Origin: VXNE01 sp965203615
GTDB lineage: Bacteria; Pseudomonadota; Gammaproteobacteria; Pseudomonadales; Azotimanducaceae
Length of the DNA: 64,000 nt
Direction of reading: 5' to 3'
Assembly (NCBI GenBank): GCA_965203615.1
Contig: OZ241900.1
Location: forward strand, 4,154,001 to 4,218,000
Shown here: piece by piece, positions 50,488-59,663 of the stretch
Layout of the letters: every line of letters begins with the position of its first letter
Position numbering within the stretch: the first letter of the stretch is position 1
The notes under the pieces: generated by a model
What the model was told of the DNA's origin: nothing
The model's database searches: none
The model's input: only the letters and a program-made list of their open reading frames with translations
Program-made: the position numbers and the translations under genes

Positions 50488-53244
50488 CTACCAGGCAAGC
50501 TCCATCACGAAATCGACGAAGGCGATGCGGCGGCGAAAATCAATGTGCGCGGAGTCCACGCCGTAGTAGCCGTCGAAGAAGGGGAATTCCGCGTCGAGGA
50601 CATTCTGCACTCCGGCCGTAACGCGCCAGGGGGACTGGGGACGCGCGTAGGTTCCCTGCACGTCGACCGTCATGTAGCCGTCCACATCGGTGCGGGCTAC
50701 ACCGGTATTGATGTTCTCGTAGGAGCCCGCGCGGTTGATCGTCAGGTTGGCGCCCCAGGATCCGAGCGACCAGTCCAGGTATGCGCTGCCCTTGAGGTCG
50801 ACAGGGCCCTGGTTCGTGCCTTCCTGTTGCACGGGATCGACCCCCGGCCCCGAGACTGTTTCCAGTTTCAGCGTATTGGTCCCGAGAACGCCTGCCGCGA
50901 ACTCTCCCATAACCGTGTCGAAGGTATACCGCACATCGAAGTCCAGCGCCTCACTGGTCCTTGCGGACAGGTTGATGCTCTGCAGGGACAGGTAGGTCAG
51001 GACTCCGTTTGCATCGCGCCTGATCTGGTCGGGAAACTGTTCCCAGTTCTCGAAGGCATACACCGGCGGCCAGCCAAAGGCGCCACTCAGGCTCCCGATC
51101 ACCCCGTCGAACTCGGTCTTGCTATAGGTCGCGGAGAGATACAGCCCCGGGATTCCAGCGGGATTGAACTCGAAGCCAACCGTGGTGGTCTCGGATGTCT
51201 GCGGCTGCAGGTCGGGGTTTCCACCCAGGACGGTGAGTGGAAATACCGACGCGAACGGTCCGCCATTCTCAATGGGGTTGAGTGGGTCGAGAAAACGGAA
51301 GAACGTGTATTCGTTCTTGGGCGAGAACAACTCGGGCAGTGTCGCGGCGAGGAAAGCCTGGCCCCATGTGGCGCGAAGCTTGAGGTTCTCCACCGGGTAG
51401 TAGACCACGCCGAGTTTTGTTACGAAGTCATCGAACGTGCGATTGCTGGCGGGTTCCAGAATGCCCTCGAACGGTCCTTCGATCTCGTATTTGTCATAGC
51501 GGCCTGCCGCATACAGACTCAGTCCATGGATGCCGGGGCGTGAGTTCGCATCGCCGACAACCGGTGCCGAAAGTTCGAAAAACCAGGCGGAGTTTTCCGA
51601 TTCCGGAACGATTTCCGGTGAATCCGGAACCCTGAAGGTAAACGGATTCAACAGGAAGGAATCGAAGTCGAGCGTATCGGTCCGGGATTCGGCGCCCACG
51701 GCCAGTTCGACGGGCCCGCCGGCAAGTTCAAGAAGCGAGCCGGACAAGCTCAGGCCAACGACATCCTGAACACCCTCCCGTGCTCCCCGCGTGGCGTACT
51801 CCGAGAACTCGCTCAGCGTGGCGCGCTGCACAGTGCCGTCGCCGAACGGATTGATCGCTTCCGCCGGATCGCTGCTGGCAAGCGCTGCCTGGAATGCGGC
51901 GCCCCTGTAGTTGAAAGAGCCCGGATAGCCGCCGTACGGATTGTCTTTCCCGTAGTTGGCGGAGAAGACGGCCGTCCAACCCTCGAGTGGCGTTTCCCAT
52001 GTCACGGAAGTGCTCACGTTCACGCGGTCGAGGTCAGTCGTCCTCGCAAAGCCCGCGAGTTTTCCATCGGCGATTTCACGCTCGAACCTGTAGGCCATAT
52101 AGACGGTTTCACCAAAGGGGTTGTAGTAGTTGCTTGCCGGGACGGGACCGCTGAACGACGCGCCCACCGCCTCCAGAACGGAATCCTGCCGCGCGTAGGA
52201 TCCGGACAGGCTCACCGTCAGGCTCTCGCCGATCTCCTGCGTCACGCTCAGGTACGCGGACAAGTGTTCCGAATAGGGGATCGCCTCGCCGTTCGCGGTG
52301 GCCGAAAGACCCTTTTGCAGGAGATTGAAGTTCCCGGACTGGGTCGCGACCTCCTCGTTGGACACCCAGATGACGTCATCCGGACTGAAGTTGGTGCCGT
52401 CGCCAGGAGGCAGGATCCCGTAGGTGGTGTTCGGCGGTGCGTTCGAGGGGAGTCCGAACCTCAGGATGTTGCCGGGTTGCCCGAACGTATTGGGGTACAG
52501 TCTGCCGCCCTGCTCGCGGTAATCCCCGTCCGTGTCGAGTCCCGCGTCGCGCGCATATACCGGATCGTCCTCTCGGTAGCTGGCGGACGCTGTCACGTTG
52601 CCGCTGTTCCAGGAGAACCCGAAGGTCTGCTCGACGACCCTCCGGTGTCCGCCGGAACTGCTGTCCTCGTAGCGTACCGACGTTTCCGATCCCCGGTAGT
52701 CCTTCTTCATGATGAAGTTGACCACCCCTCCCACGGCATCGGAGCCATACACGGCGCTGGCGCCGTCCGTCATCACTTCCACCCGCTCGATCGCACTGAA
52801 GGGGAGCGTTGAAACGTCCGTAAAGGTGCCGTTCTCGGAGGGCGAAGCCGCCAGGCGCCTGCCGTTTACCAGGACCAGCGTAGACCCTTCTCCCAGGCCG
52901 CGGAGATTGATCGTGACCGAGCCGATCTGGAACCGCGGCGACCGGCCATCGTAACTGCCGCCGTTGGTGATCGTGGAAAAGTTCTGCGGCAGGTAGCGAA
53001 CGATATCCTCGACACTCGTCAGCCCTCGGGCTTCGATGTCGGCGGAGGTGATTACGGTTATCGGGGAGGCCTCGGGCCCGGAAGGCAATCGGCTGCCGGT
53101 CACGGTCATGACCTCCAGATTCAGGTCCCCGTCTTCGTTTTGCTGCTCTTCATCGCCGTCCGCGTCCTGTGCGACTGCCGTCAGCGGCGCAATGAAAAGG
53201 AATATGAATGCCGCCACCCAGCGGCGATGGATCGTCTTGCGCAT
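50488..53244 (-). CDS. TonB-dependent receptor
   Basis: A 918-residue outer-membrane receptor. ATG 53244 has AAGGAGAG upstream and opens a signal peptide (WVAAFIFLFIAPLTAVA). Next are a TonB-box-like LEVMTVTGSRLPSG, a plug domain (SVTINLRGLGEGSTLVLVNG, IERVEVMTDGASAVYGSDAV) and a barrel ending in IAFVDFVMELAW. The plug resembles the large receptor class common in sphingomonads and marine gammaproteobacteria, many of which take up plant- or alga-derived compounds. The substrate is unknown. Its neighbours (a broken gene and a cytochrome-like protein) give no clue, and no Zur-type palindrome was found upstream. Confidence 0.88.
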   Translation of the reverse strand: MRKTIHRRWVAAFIFLFIAPLTAVAQDADGDEEQQNEDGDLNLEVMTVTGSRLPSGPEASPITVITSADIEARGLTSVEDIVRYLPQNFSTITNGGSYDGRSPRFQIGSVTINLRGLGEGSTLVLVNGRRLAASPSENGTFTDVSTLPFSAIERVEVMTDGASAVYGSDAVGGVVNFIMKKDYRGSETSVRYEDSSSGGHRRVVEQTFGFSWNSGNVTASASYREDDPVYARDAGLDTDGDYREQGGRLYPNTFGQPGNILRFGLPSNAPPNTTYGILPPGDGTNFSPDDVIWVSNEEVATQSGNFNLLQKGLSATANGEAIPYSEHLSAYLSVTQEIGESLTVSLSGSYARQDSVLEAVGASFSGPVPASNYYNPFGETVYMAYRFEREIADGKLAGFARTTDLDRVNVSTSVTWETPLEGWTAVFSANYGKDNPYGGYPGSFNYRGAAFQAALASSDPAEAINPFGDGTVQRATLSEFSEYATRGAREGVQDVVGLSLSGSLLELAGGPVELAVGAESRTDTLDFDSFLLNPFTFRVPDSPEIVPESENSAWFFELSAPVVGDANSRPGIHGLSLYAAGRYDKYEIEGPFEGILEPASNRTFDDFVTKLGVVYYPVENLKLRATWGQAFLAATLPELFSPKNEYTFFRFLDPLNPIENGGPFASVFPLTVLGGNPDLQPQTSETTTVGFEFNPAGIPGLYLSATYSKTEFDGVIGSLSGAFGWPPVYAFENWEQFPDQIRRDANGVLTYLSLQSINLSARTSEALDFDVRYTFDTVMGEFAAGVLGTNTLKLETVSGPGVDPVQQEGTNQGPVDLKGSAYLDWSLGSWGANLTINRAGSYENINTGVARTDVDGYMTVDVQGTYARPQSPWRVTAGVQNVLDAEFPFFDGYYGVDSAHIDFRRRIAFVDFVMELAW

Positions 53245-53550
53245 GGTCTCTCCTTGACATGCTTTGGTGGCCCGCCTGCGCGGGGGATTGGCTGCAGCGG
53301 GGCAGGGCCGTATCGCGCCTATCCCGGCTCTCCAAAATCCGGCGTTGCATTCTACCCCTCTATCGCATGAGGGGGCGGGAGGCACCTCTTCTCCGGCTCC
53401 CAACTTTCCCCCAAATTGGGTATCTGCCCATTGGCTTGGCCCGTAGCTGTATTCCCGAGTCCTTCTTGGATTGCCTGGAATGGGCGGGGCAGGCGATTCA
53501 GATCCTTCGGTATTGTGGTAAGGGAGGGATTATTCGCCGCGTCCGGTGGC
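53245..53550. other. intergenic region
   Basis: These 306 bases lie between the receptor start and the 3' end of the YVTN/di-haem gene. They should contain the receptor promoter. No palindrome, terminator-like hairpin, RNA gene or convincing reading frame was seen. Confidence 0.4.
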
Positions 53551-56500
53551 TCACCGCTTCAGGGGCCGCTCGCCGACTGTGCACGCGCTGCTGCGCCTGG
53601 ACCGCGACAATCGGGCACCCCTCGAGTTCGATGCCGAGCAGGGCGGCTGGGGCACGGTCGACAACATCTGGAAGGCGTCCTGATCCAGCGTCGTGCACGC
53701 ATCACCCATGGCATCACCGTCCCTGTCATTCGGATCAACGTTGGGACTGGCGGGACAGTTGTCCAAGCCATCCGGCACGCCATCGCCGTCTCGGTCGATT
53801 CCCATGCGCACACCCGAGCCGGGAGGCGCGCAGGTATACGTTAGCGGGCCTTCTTGCGTGGCGAGCGCACGCACCCCGGCTTCCGTCGATACCGCACCCA
53901 GATCGTCCTTGAAGCTACCGTCGGAGAGCCGTACCCATCCCCGCGCCTGACCGTCGACAACGCCTTTGACGACCAGATCGCAATCGGTGACGGTGCCACC
54001 GAGAATGAACGATTCGAACGGTGCCGAAGCGCGCTGCAGCAACAGGTCGATGCGCGGGTTGGCGAATGCGCCGTTGGTCGCATCCAGCGTGACCTGCTGT
54101 CCGACGATCGGCGCGAGGTCGGTGTCGAACTCCATGAGGTAGTCGACCAGGCCTTGCCGCACCGTATCCCCGGGGATGCCGACATCCATTCCGTCGCTGA
54201 AGTCGCAGCCGAACCAACTGCCCAACGTACCGCCATAGGGGCCTCTGTCCGGTAGCCCGAGGTCGGCGCAGGTCGTGTCGCCATCGTCGAATACGGCCCC
54301 TTGTAGAAAGTTGAACAACTTGTCGGTGGCGCCGTCGTGCAGGAAGCCGAAACCGCGAACCTGATCCCCCTGGTGGGCATCGGTGGTGGAAGGCAGGAAG
54401 AACTCGCGGTTTGGCAGCCCGAACATGCCTACCTTCTGGTAGAGGTTGCGAAAGTGCGGGACCTTCAGGATCAGCACTTCGCCGCCGTGCGCTGCACTGC
54501 CGTCGGTGCCGAAAAACCCTCGGGCGGGATCGTGGGAATGACAGGCTTCGCAGTTGCGGCCGTCCGGTTCCGGGCCGTTCAGGTTGTTTGGGAGGTCGAA
54601 ACCCGGTCCGGCGCCGTCGGAACGCCGTGGTCCGCTGAAGAATGCGTCTCCGAGCCGGGCCGACGGGCTGTGGCGGTTGTCGAGCGGCTTGATCGGATTC
54701 GGCGGCATTTGAACGGCCAGCATGAAGTCGGCGAATGCGTCCATGTCCTCTTCGAGTTGGACGACCTCCGCCGGCTTGTCGAACCGGCTGGCGTCGGTGA
54801 GTTCCACGTCCAGGCCGAGCAGGCTCTCGAAAGCAACGATGAAATTCTTGAACGAAAGCTTCTCATCGAGAGCTTGCTCGTCGTCGGTCCCGAAATAGCC
54901 GTTGGCCCGGTCCCCCCGCCAGTGCATGTGGCCATGCGTGGACATGCCGCGCATGGTCTGTGTGGCCATCGGACCCTTCATCGAGGCGAAGGCAAGCTGG
55001 TCGCCGTTGCCGTTGACCCAGGGAACCAGCTCGCACCCCGGGTAGTGGCCGAAATAGTCACAGTTCAGGAAAAAGTCGGAAAACGTGGGGAAGGGTTGGG
55101 GGTTGACCGAGTTGGCCGCATCGGGATTGCCCAGGTTCCAGCTCAGATGGTCCGTGTCGCCGAAGACATGGCAGCTCGCACAGGACGCCTCGCCGTTCGA
55201 CGAGGTCGTGTTGGCGTCGTAGAGCATCCGCCGTTCGCCAAGCAGGAAAGGGGGTTCCGGATTGTGGAGATGAACCGTCTGCAACAGGGTGCCGGTTGCC
55301 GGATCGACGACTTTCAGGCCACGGTCGATATGCGCGTAAACAAACAGCAGCCCTTCCTCGCCGTTACGCGACTCATCGAGCAGCAGCCCGGCGGGGCCGC
55401 CCGTCACCGGCAGGTAGTCGGCGTTTGCAACGGTCGGATCGAACTCCGCGTCGATGCCGTCCCACAGCGCGTCGCTTTCGAGATCGGCGGTGGCGAACAC
55501 GCCGATCCGGTCCGAACCCAGGGCGGCGACATGGAGCGTGGCACCATCGGCGCTCACCTGCAGTTCAAGTGGGGTGGACAGACTGTGCCGGCGCATGTCG
55601 GCGGGGGCCTTCAGCTCCGAATAGTCGATGTGGCGGTTCAGGTGCCGCCGCTTGACCGAGCCGGTGGCGGGATCGATGACGGTGATCTGCGTCCGCGCGA
55701 TATTGCCCTGAACGGTGGATTCTCCGCGAACGCCGGGACCCTCGAAGCGAATGTGGTTCTGGGCATCGGTGTTGGCGACATAAATGCGGCCGTTGACCGG
55801 GTTGACTGCCATGTTGAACAGCGTCGTGCCGACATGGGGAAAGCTGTCTGTCTCCTCCAGTGTGATCGAGTCGATGGCAAACACGTCCTTGTCCGGCAGA
55901 AAGAAGCGGATGCCGTTCGAGTAGTTCAATCCGCGGGAGTCCCGCCACTCGCCGGATGGCCCGTGCCACTTGACGATCATCGCGGTGAACGGCGCAGGCT
56001 CACCGTCTGCGCCGGTGCTCGGCAACGGGCGCCCCATGGGCAGGGTCTTGTCCGCCGGCCCGTTGGGAGATGCGGTGGCAAGCCCGGCGGGCATCTGTCC
56101 GGCGATGCAGCGTTGATCGCCGCGCCGAGGTGCCCAGGTGGCACCGACGAAGTAGCCTCGGGGCGTGTCCTCGAATCCCCGGCACATCACGGCCTCGTGA
56201 ATCACGCTGGTCTGGTTTCCCGAGTGGAAGACGGCCGCGTAGACGGTATTGCCATCGGGGCTCACGGCGAGCGCGCGGGGGGTATCGCCGAACAGTTCGA
56301 TGATCCTGAGCGGCGTGCCGCCCACGCCCGGGCCGGGCTGTCCGGCGTCGAATACCCAGACGTCGGCCCGGCCGATCCCTGCCGTGTGCAGTTGGGGGTC
56401 TCCCGCGCCGGGAACGTCGGCGAGGGAAGGATGGGTTCGGTGCTGACCGCGGTGCGCGGTCGTGATGAAGGCCCGGCCCTGGGCGAAGACGATGTCGCGC

Positions 56501-56964
56501 GGTTCATCGCCGACGAGGAGTGTGCGCGCCACGAACGGGACGCCGGGTTCCGCCACCTCGGTCTCTGCCAGCGCCGACGTGTTCACGATGCTGACCGAGT
56601 CCGAGAGATGGTTGACGACCCAGGCTTCGGAAGCGTTATGGACGGCGACGGCGACCGGTTCCATGCCCACGGGGATGGAGGCCGCGTGGGTGAGGGTGCC
56701 CGCATCGCTCACCGTGAAGACCTCGAGCCGGTTGTCGGGGGTGTTGACGGCGTAGAGCAGACGCCCGTCGGGCGATAGCGCCATGGGGCGCACCGGACCC
56801 GACTCGAAAGCGATGAAGTCGGCCGCCTGCGCGTTCGAGAGGTAGAATGCGCACGCCAGCGCAAGGGCGACCATCAGGCGCTGAGTGTTGGTCGGGCCGA
56901 CGGACTGTGAAGTGCCGCCGAAATGTTGAGGCGGGGGCTTCGATGGTCGTGCCCGGGCAGTCAT
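53551..56964 (-). CDS. YVTN beta-propeller, di-haem c-type cytochrome-like protein
   Basis: A protein of about 1137 residues. ATG 56964 has AGGA five bases upstream; a signal peptide (RLMVALALACAFYLSNAQA) follows after some 30 residues. The first ~600 residues are YVTN-type propeller repeats (FESGPVRPMALSPDGRLLYA, GDTPRALAVSPDGNTVYAAV, TTLFNMAVNPVNGRIYVANT). Two haem motifs follow: CASCH (55168-55182) and CEACH (54538-54552), in a MauG/cytochrome c peroxidase-like region. The C-terminus has thrombospondin type-3 calcium repeats (DRDGDGVPDGLDNCPASP). I infer a secreted or periplasmic redox protein. It is divergent from the TetR gene, with an operator-like palindrome 24 bases before its start. 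Confidence 0.82.
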   Translation of the reverse strand: MTARARPSKPPPQHFGGTSQSVGPTNTQRLMVALALACAFYLSNAQAADFIAFESGPVRPMALSPDGRLLYAVNTPDNRLEVFTVSDAGTLTHAASIPVGMEPVAVAVHNASEAWVVNHLSDSVSIVNTSALAETEVAEPGVPFVARTLLVGDEPRDIVFAQGRAFITTAHRGQHRTHPSLADVPGAGDPQLHTAGIGRADVWVFDAGQPGPGVGGTPLRIIELFGDTPRALAVSPDGNTVYAAVFHSGNQTSVIHEAVMCRGFEDTPRGYFVGATWAPRRGDQRCIAGQMPAGLATASPNGPADKTLPMGRPLPSTGADGEPAPFTAMIVKWHGPSGEWRDSRGLNYSNGIRFFLPDKDVFAIDSITLEETDSFPHVGTTLFNMAVNPVNGRIYVANTDAQNHIRFEGPGVRGESTVQGNIARTQITVIDPATGSVKRRHLNRHIDYSELKAPADMRRHSLSTPLELQVSADGATLHVAALGSDRIGVFATADLESDALWDGIDAEFDPTVANADYLPVTGGPAGLLLDESRNGEEGLLFVYAHIDRGLKVVDPATGTLLQTVHLHNPEPPFLLGERRMLYDANTTSSNGEASCASCHVFGDTDHLSWNLGNPDAANSVNPQPFPTFSDFFLNCDYFGHYPGCELVPWVNGNGDQLAFASMKGPMATQTMRGMSTHGHMHWRGDRANGYFGTDDEQALDEKLSFKNFIVAFESLLGLDVELTDASRFDKPAEVVQLEEDMDAFADFMLAVQMPPNPIKPLDNRHSPSARLGDAFFSGPRRSDGAGPGFDLPNNLNGPEPDGRNCEACHSHDPARGFFGTDGSAAHGGEVLILKVPHFRNLYQKVGMFGLPNREFFLPSTTDAHQGDQVRGFGFLHDGATDKLFNFLQGAVFDDGDTTCADLGLPDRGPYGGTLGSWFGCDFSDGMDVGIPGDTVRQGLVDYLMEFDTDLAPIVGQQVTLDATNGAFANPRIDLLLQRASAPFESFILGGTVTDCDLVVKGVVDGQARGWVRLSDGSFKDDLGAVSTEAGVRALATQEGPLTYTCAPPGSGVRMGIDRDGDGVPDGLDNCPASPNVDPNDRDGDAMGDACTTLDQDAFQMLSTVPQPPCSASNSRGARLSRSRRSSACTVGERPLKR

Positions 56965-56987
56965 AGGTTTCCTGCTTGCCAGTCTTG

Positions 56988-57005
56988 TGAGACAATAGTG
57001 TCTCA
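56988..57005. promoter_or_regulatory. TetR-type operator palindrome
   Basis: TGAGACA and TGTCTCA form a perfect inverted repeat with a four-base spacer. It lies between the divergent YVTN/di-haem gene and the TetR-family gene, 24 bases from the start codon of the former. That is the usual place for a TetR-family operator controlling the divergent target. Confidence 0.7.
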
Positions 57006-57188
57006 AATACGGAGTTCGTGGGTCAATGGATACCCAGCGGAGGGAAGTCAGTTGAGCTTGACGCGGCCAGGGCGGCAGCGGGATGGTTACGCCGGATGTC
57101 CTGCCGAGTCGATCAAAATCGGGGCAGACCGCAGGGGCGTGATCATATCCCTTGGCGCTGCGCGATCCAGATCGGTGAAGACTGAGGT

Positions 57189-57743
57189 ATGAGCGCACGA
57201 AAACACGTTATTCGCCCAGCGACCCTGGAAGCGATCGTCGAAGCCGCGATTCGCGTTCTGAACGCCAACGCCGGTGCGACGATGAGCGAGATCGCCGTCC
57301 AGGCGGGTGTCGGTCGGGCGACGCTGCACCGGCACTTCCGTACCTGGGGCGACCTTGTCAGCACCATCGGCATCCGCTGCATCGAGGAAATGAACGCGGC
57401 TGTCCGGGCGGAAACAACGGCAGGACAGCCCGCCGTTGATCGTCTGCGAGCCATGTTTCGAGCGGTTGTCCCGCTCGGCGACCGATACAACTTCCTCGGT
57501 ACCGACTACACGGACGACCCGACGGTGCGCGAGGGCTACAGGATGCAAATGCAATGGGTCGAGACGTTGGTGGAAGACCTCAAGGAACAGGGAGATGTGG
57601 CCCGGGACGTGCCGTCGCGCTGGGTAGCCGCGCAGATCGATCAACTCGTCTGGACCGCGTGGAACGCCGTTGCGCAAGGCTACCTCAATGCCGAGGAGGC
57701 GACGGATCTGGCGGTGCGCACGATGATGGACGGGCTGGGCTAA
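57189..57743 (+). CDS. TetR-family transcriptional regulator
   Basis: A 184-residue repressor. The N-terminal DNA-binding domain is ATLEAIVEAAIRVLNANAGA followed by TMSEIAVQAGVGRATLHRHF, a clear TetR helix-turn-helix. The remaining 120 residues form the helical ligand-binding/dimerisation domain and have no sequence signature, so the ligand is unknown. It is divergent from the YVTN/di-haem gene across a 224-base space that contains a perfect TGAGACA-N4-TGTCTCA palindrome, its probable operator. Confidence 0.88.
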   Translation: MSARKHVIRPATLEAIVEAAIRVLNANAGATMSEIAVQAGVGRATLHRHFRTWGDLVSTIGIRCIEEMNAAVRAETTAGQPAVDRLRAMFRAVVPLGDRYNFLGTDYTDDPTVREGYRMQMQWVETLVEDLKEQGDVARDVPSRWVAAQIDQLVWTAWNAVAQGYLNAEEATDLAVRTMMDGLG

Positions 57744-57872
57744 GGCTCGTTGAATGGCATCTCGGCTGTGCGCGGCGCTGGCGCCTGGCGTCTTGGATCC
57801 CGATCGTGCCGGTAGATCCCGCGGACTGTCGCCTCTCGTTCCTGACCTCGTCCTGAGTGCCAGGACTGGCAG

Positions 57873-58136
57873 TCATCGCTGGTACACGATTCCGAGCACG
57901 GCGAACAGGATCCACGTCGATACGATGATCCAGTACGTCACGGGCTGGTGTCGCCGGGTGATGCGCTGTACAAAAAGGCTCTCGCCGGTGCGGATGTCGT
58001 ACAGGGCCCACGCCACCAGGAGGATCGAGAAAACCCAAAGCTGATCCAAAACCGCGGCACACCAGATCGCCGCCAGCGCGGCCCACGTGGGCCATGGCCG
58101 GAACCGGCTTTGCGAAGGGGTGCCAACTGGTTCCAT
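57873..58136 (-). CDS. small two-helix membrane protein
   Basis: An 87-residue protein with two hydrophobic helices: TWAALAAIWCAAVLDQLWVF..LLVAWALYDI and VTYWIIVSTWILFAVLGIVY. A charged loop (RTGESLFVQRITRRHQP) lies between them. The hydrophobic pattern and clean length suggest a genuine gene, but no family is recognised. The pattern resembles small 2TM proteins that accompany transporters or sugar-handling genes. It is convergent with the TetR gene. Confidence 0.55.
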   Translation of the reverse strand: MEPVGTPSQSRFRPWPTWAALAAIWCAAVLDQLWVFSILLVAWALYDIRTGESLFVQRITRRHQPVTYWIIVSTWILFAVLGIVYQR

Positions 58137-58670
58137 GGGATTAGATCAGTCTCGAGCCGGGAGCGACTCGACTTCGTTGAGCCGCCAGTTCGTTTGCATG
58201 CCTGACTCGTGATGCAGGTGGTTGATTCCGCCAGCGACAAGTCCCCTTGGTCCTGTTGCGTTCATCGGCGTGCAGGGCAATCTCTCGTATTACACCGCCG
58301 CTATGATACATAAACGTCTCACGGGCATGAAATCGCTCTTGCGATTCAGATCGTAACGGAGTTGCCTTGACTGGCGGGAGAAGCCTAGCTGCTCGTCTGT
58401 CATCGGCGAGAGCCGTAGACCGGCGGCCGATTACCCGGGGTGATGTGGGGCTTTGACGGCGGCCAGTACACGACGCCCCTGGACGGTGCGTAAACCGCCG
58501 GAGTCTGCCACCGATTCCATGTGAAGGCTGCCAGCCAAACCGGAGCAAGCTGCCACTCCGCTGGAGCATGTCGACACGGGGTTTGCATTGATACTCGGAA
58601 CGAGAGTGCCGCCCGTCGACTTCGACTGGTGTTTCATGGTTGAGAACGACGCACCAATCGAGCAATATGC
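58137..58670. other. intergenic region at the left edge of the low-G+C segment
   Basis: These 534 bases hold no convincing coding sequence, RNA gene or mobile-element end. Long open frames on the minus strand have no start with a ribosome-binding site and no protein-like composition. Base composition begins to fall towards the dioxygenase gene. Confidence 0.4.
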
Positions 58671-58703
58671 ATGCCTCGGACTTCAGCAACCAAAGTAGCT
58701 GGC

Positions 58704-59534
58704 ATGACAGCATTTGCAGTAACCCCAGTCACACCCACGATCGGCGCTGAAATCAGCAATATTGATCTCAGGAAGACATTGTCGGAAGACACGATGAAAG
58801 ACCTGGAACAGGCACTCTTACAATGGAAAGTCCTGTTCTTCAGAGACCAGGATATTGACATTGATGATCAGAAACGCCTTGGATCCTGGTTTGGCGAACT
58901 CGATACGCATCCCACTACCCCGAAAGACAGCAAGAACCCGGTAGCACTTCGCATCGAGGAAGACGAGGAAAGACGCGCGCACAATAACCTCTGGCATTCC
59001 GATGTGTGTTTTAAAATGGAGCCGCCGCTCGGTTCCATTCTTCGAGCCAGAGAAGTACCCCCCGTGGGAGGTGATACGCTGTGGGCTAACATGGAGGCAG
59101 CCTACTCTGGACTCGGCGACGACATTAAGGAACGCATTGATGGTGCCCGCGCAGTAAATGCCTGGCCGCCGACGTGGATTGATTTGGCCATGAGAAAAGA
59201 AGGAGTGACAGATCGCAAGGAGTTCCGTCGTGAGTACCCCGATCCCGAGCACCCAGTTGTACGTACTCACCCTCAGACCGGTAACAAATGTCTCTACGTG
59301 AATATTGCCTTTACCCGAAAAATTGTGGGTATGGAGAAACCCGAGAGCGATGAGCTGCTAGCTTTGTTGTACCGACAGGCTGCGATTCCTGAATACCAGT
59401 GCCGATTGGGATGGCAGAAAAACACCATCGCTTTCTGGGACAATCGCTGCACACAGCACTATGCTGTCGCAGATTTTTATCCCCACCGTCGTGTTGTCGA
59501 GCGTATTACCATCAGGGGCGATCGACCAATCTAG
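58704..59534 (+). CDS. TauD/TfdA-family 2-oxoglutarate dioxygenase
   Basis: A 276-residue non-haem iron dioxygenase. The start ATG 58704 was chosen because TPTIGAEISNIDL, the family N-terminus, follows at once; ATG 58671 would add 11 residues. The iron ligands are His98 and Asp100 (LWHSDVCF) and His252 (CTQHYAVAD); Arg263 (PHRRVVERITIRGD) binds 2-oxoglutarate. Enzymes of this family hydroxylate taurine, sulfonates or aryloxy acids; the substrate is unknown. The codon and base composition is visibly more A+T-rich than the surrounding genes, as in the next gene, suggesting joint acquisition. Confidence 0.88.
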   Translation: MTAFAVTPVTPTIGAEISNIDLRKTLSEDTMKDLEQALLQWKVLFFRDQDIDIDDQKRLGSWFGELDTHPTTPKDSKNPVALRIEEDEERRAHNNLWHSDVCFKMEPPLGSILRAREVPPVGGDTLWANMEAAYSGLGDDIKERIDGARAVNAWPPTWIDLAMRKEGVTDRKEFRREYPDPEHPVVRTHPQTGNKCLYVNIAFTRKIVGMEKPESDELLALLYRQAAIPEYQCRLGWQKNTIAFWDNRCTQHYAVADFYPHRRVVERITIRGDRPI

Positions 59535-59663
59535 TCTTCGCAACTTGTGTTATAAAGGTAGACAAGTATTGTTTGGGGCCTCGACCACGCGGTATTTTGT
59601 GAATCTGAACGTACGGATGTTAACCGACCACGATGACGCTCGGCATGGGTGGAACGAGCAAGT

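Noticed and set aside
54337..56778. 813-codon plus-strand frame opposite the YVTN/di-haem gene.
   Set aside because: Shadow frame; the minus strand carries haem motifs, a signal peptide and TSP3 repeats.
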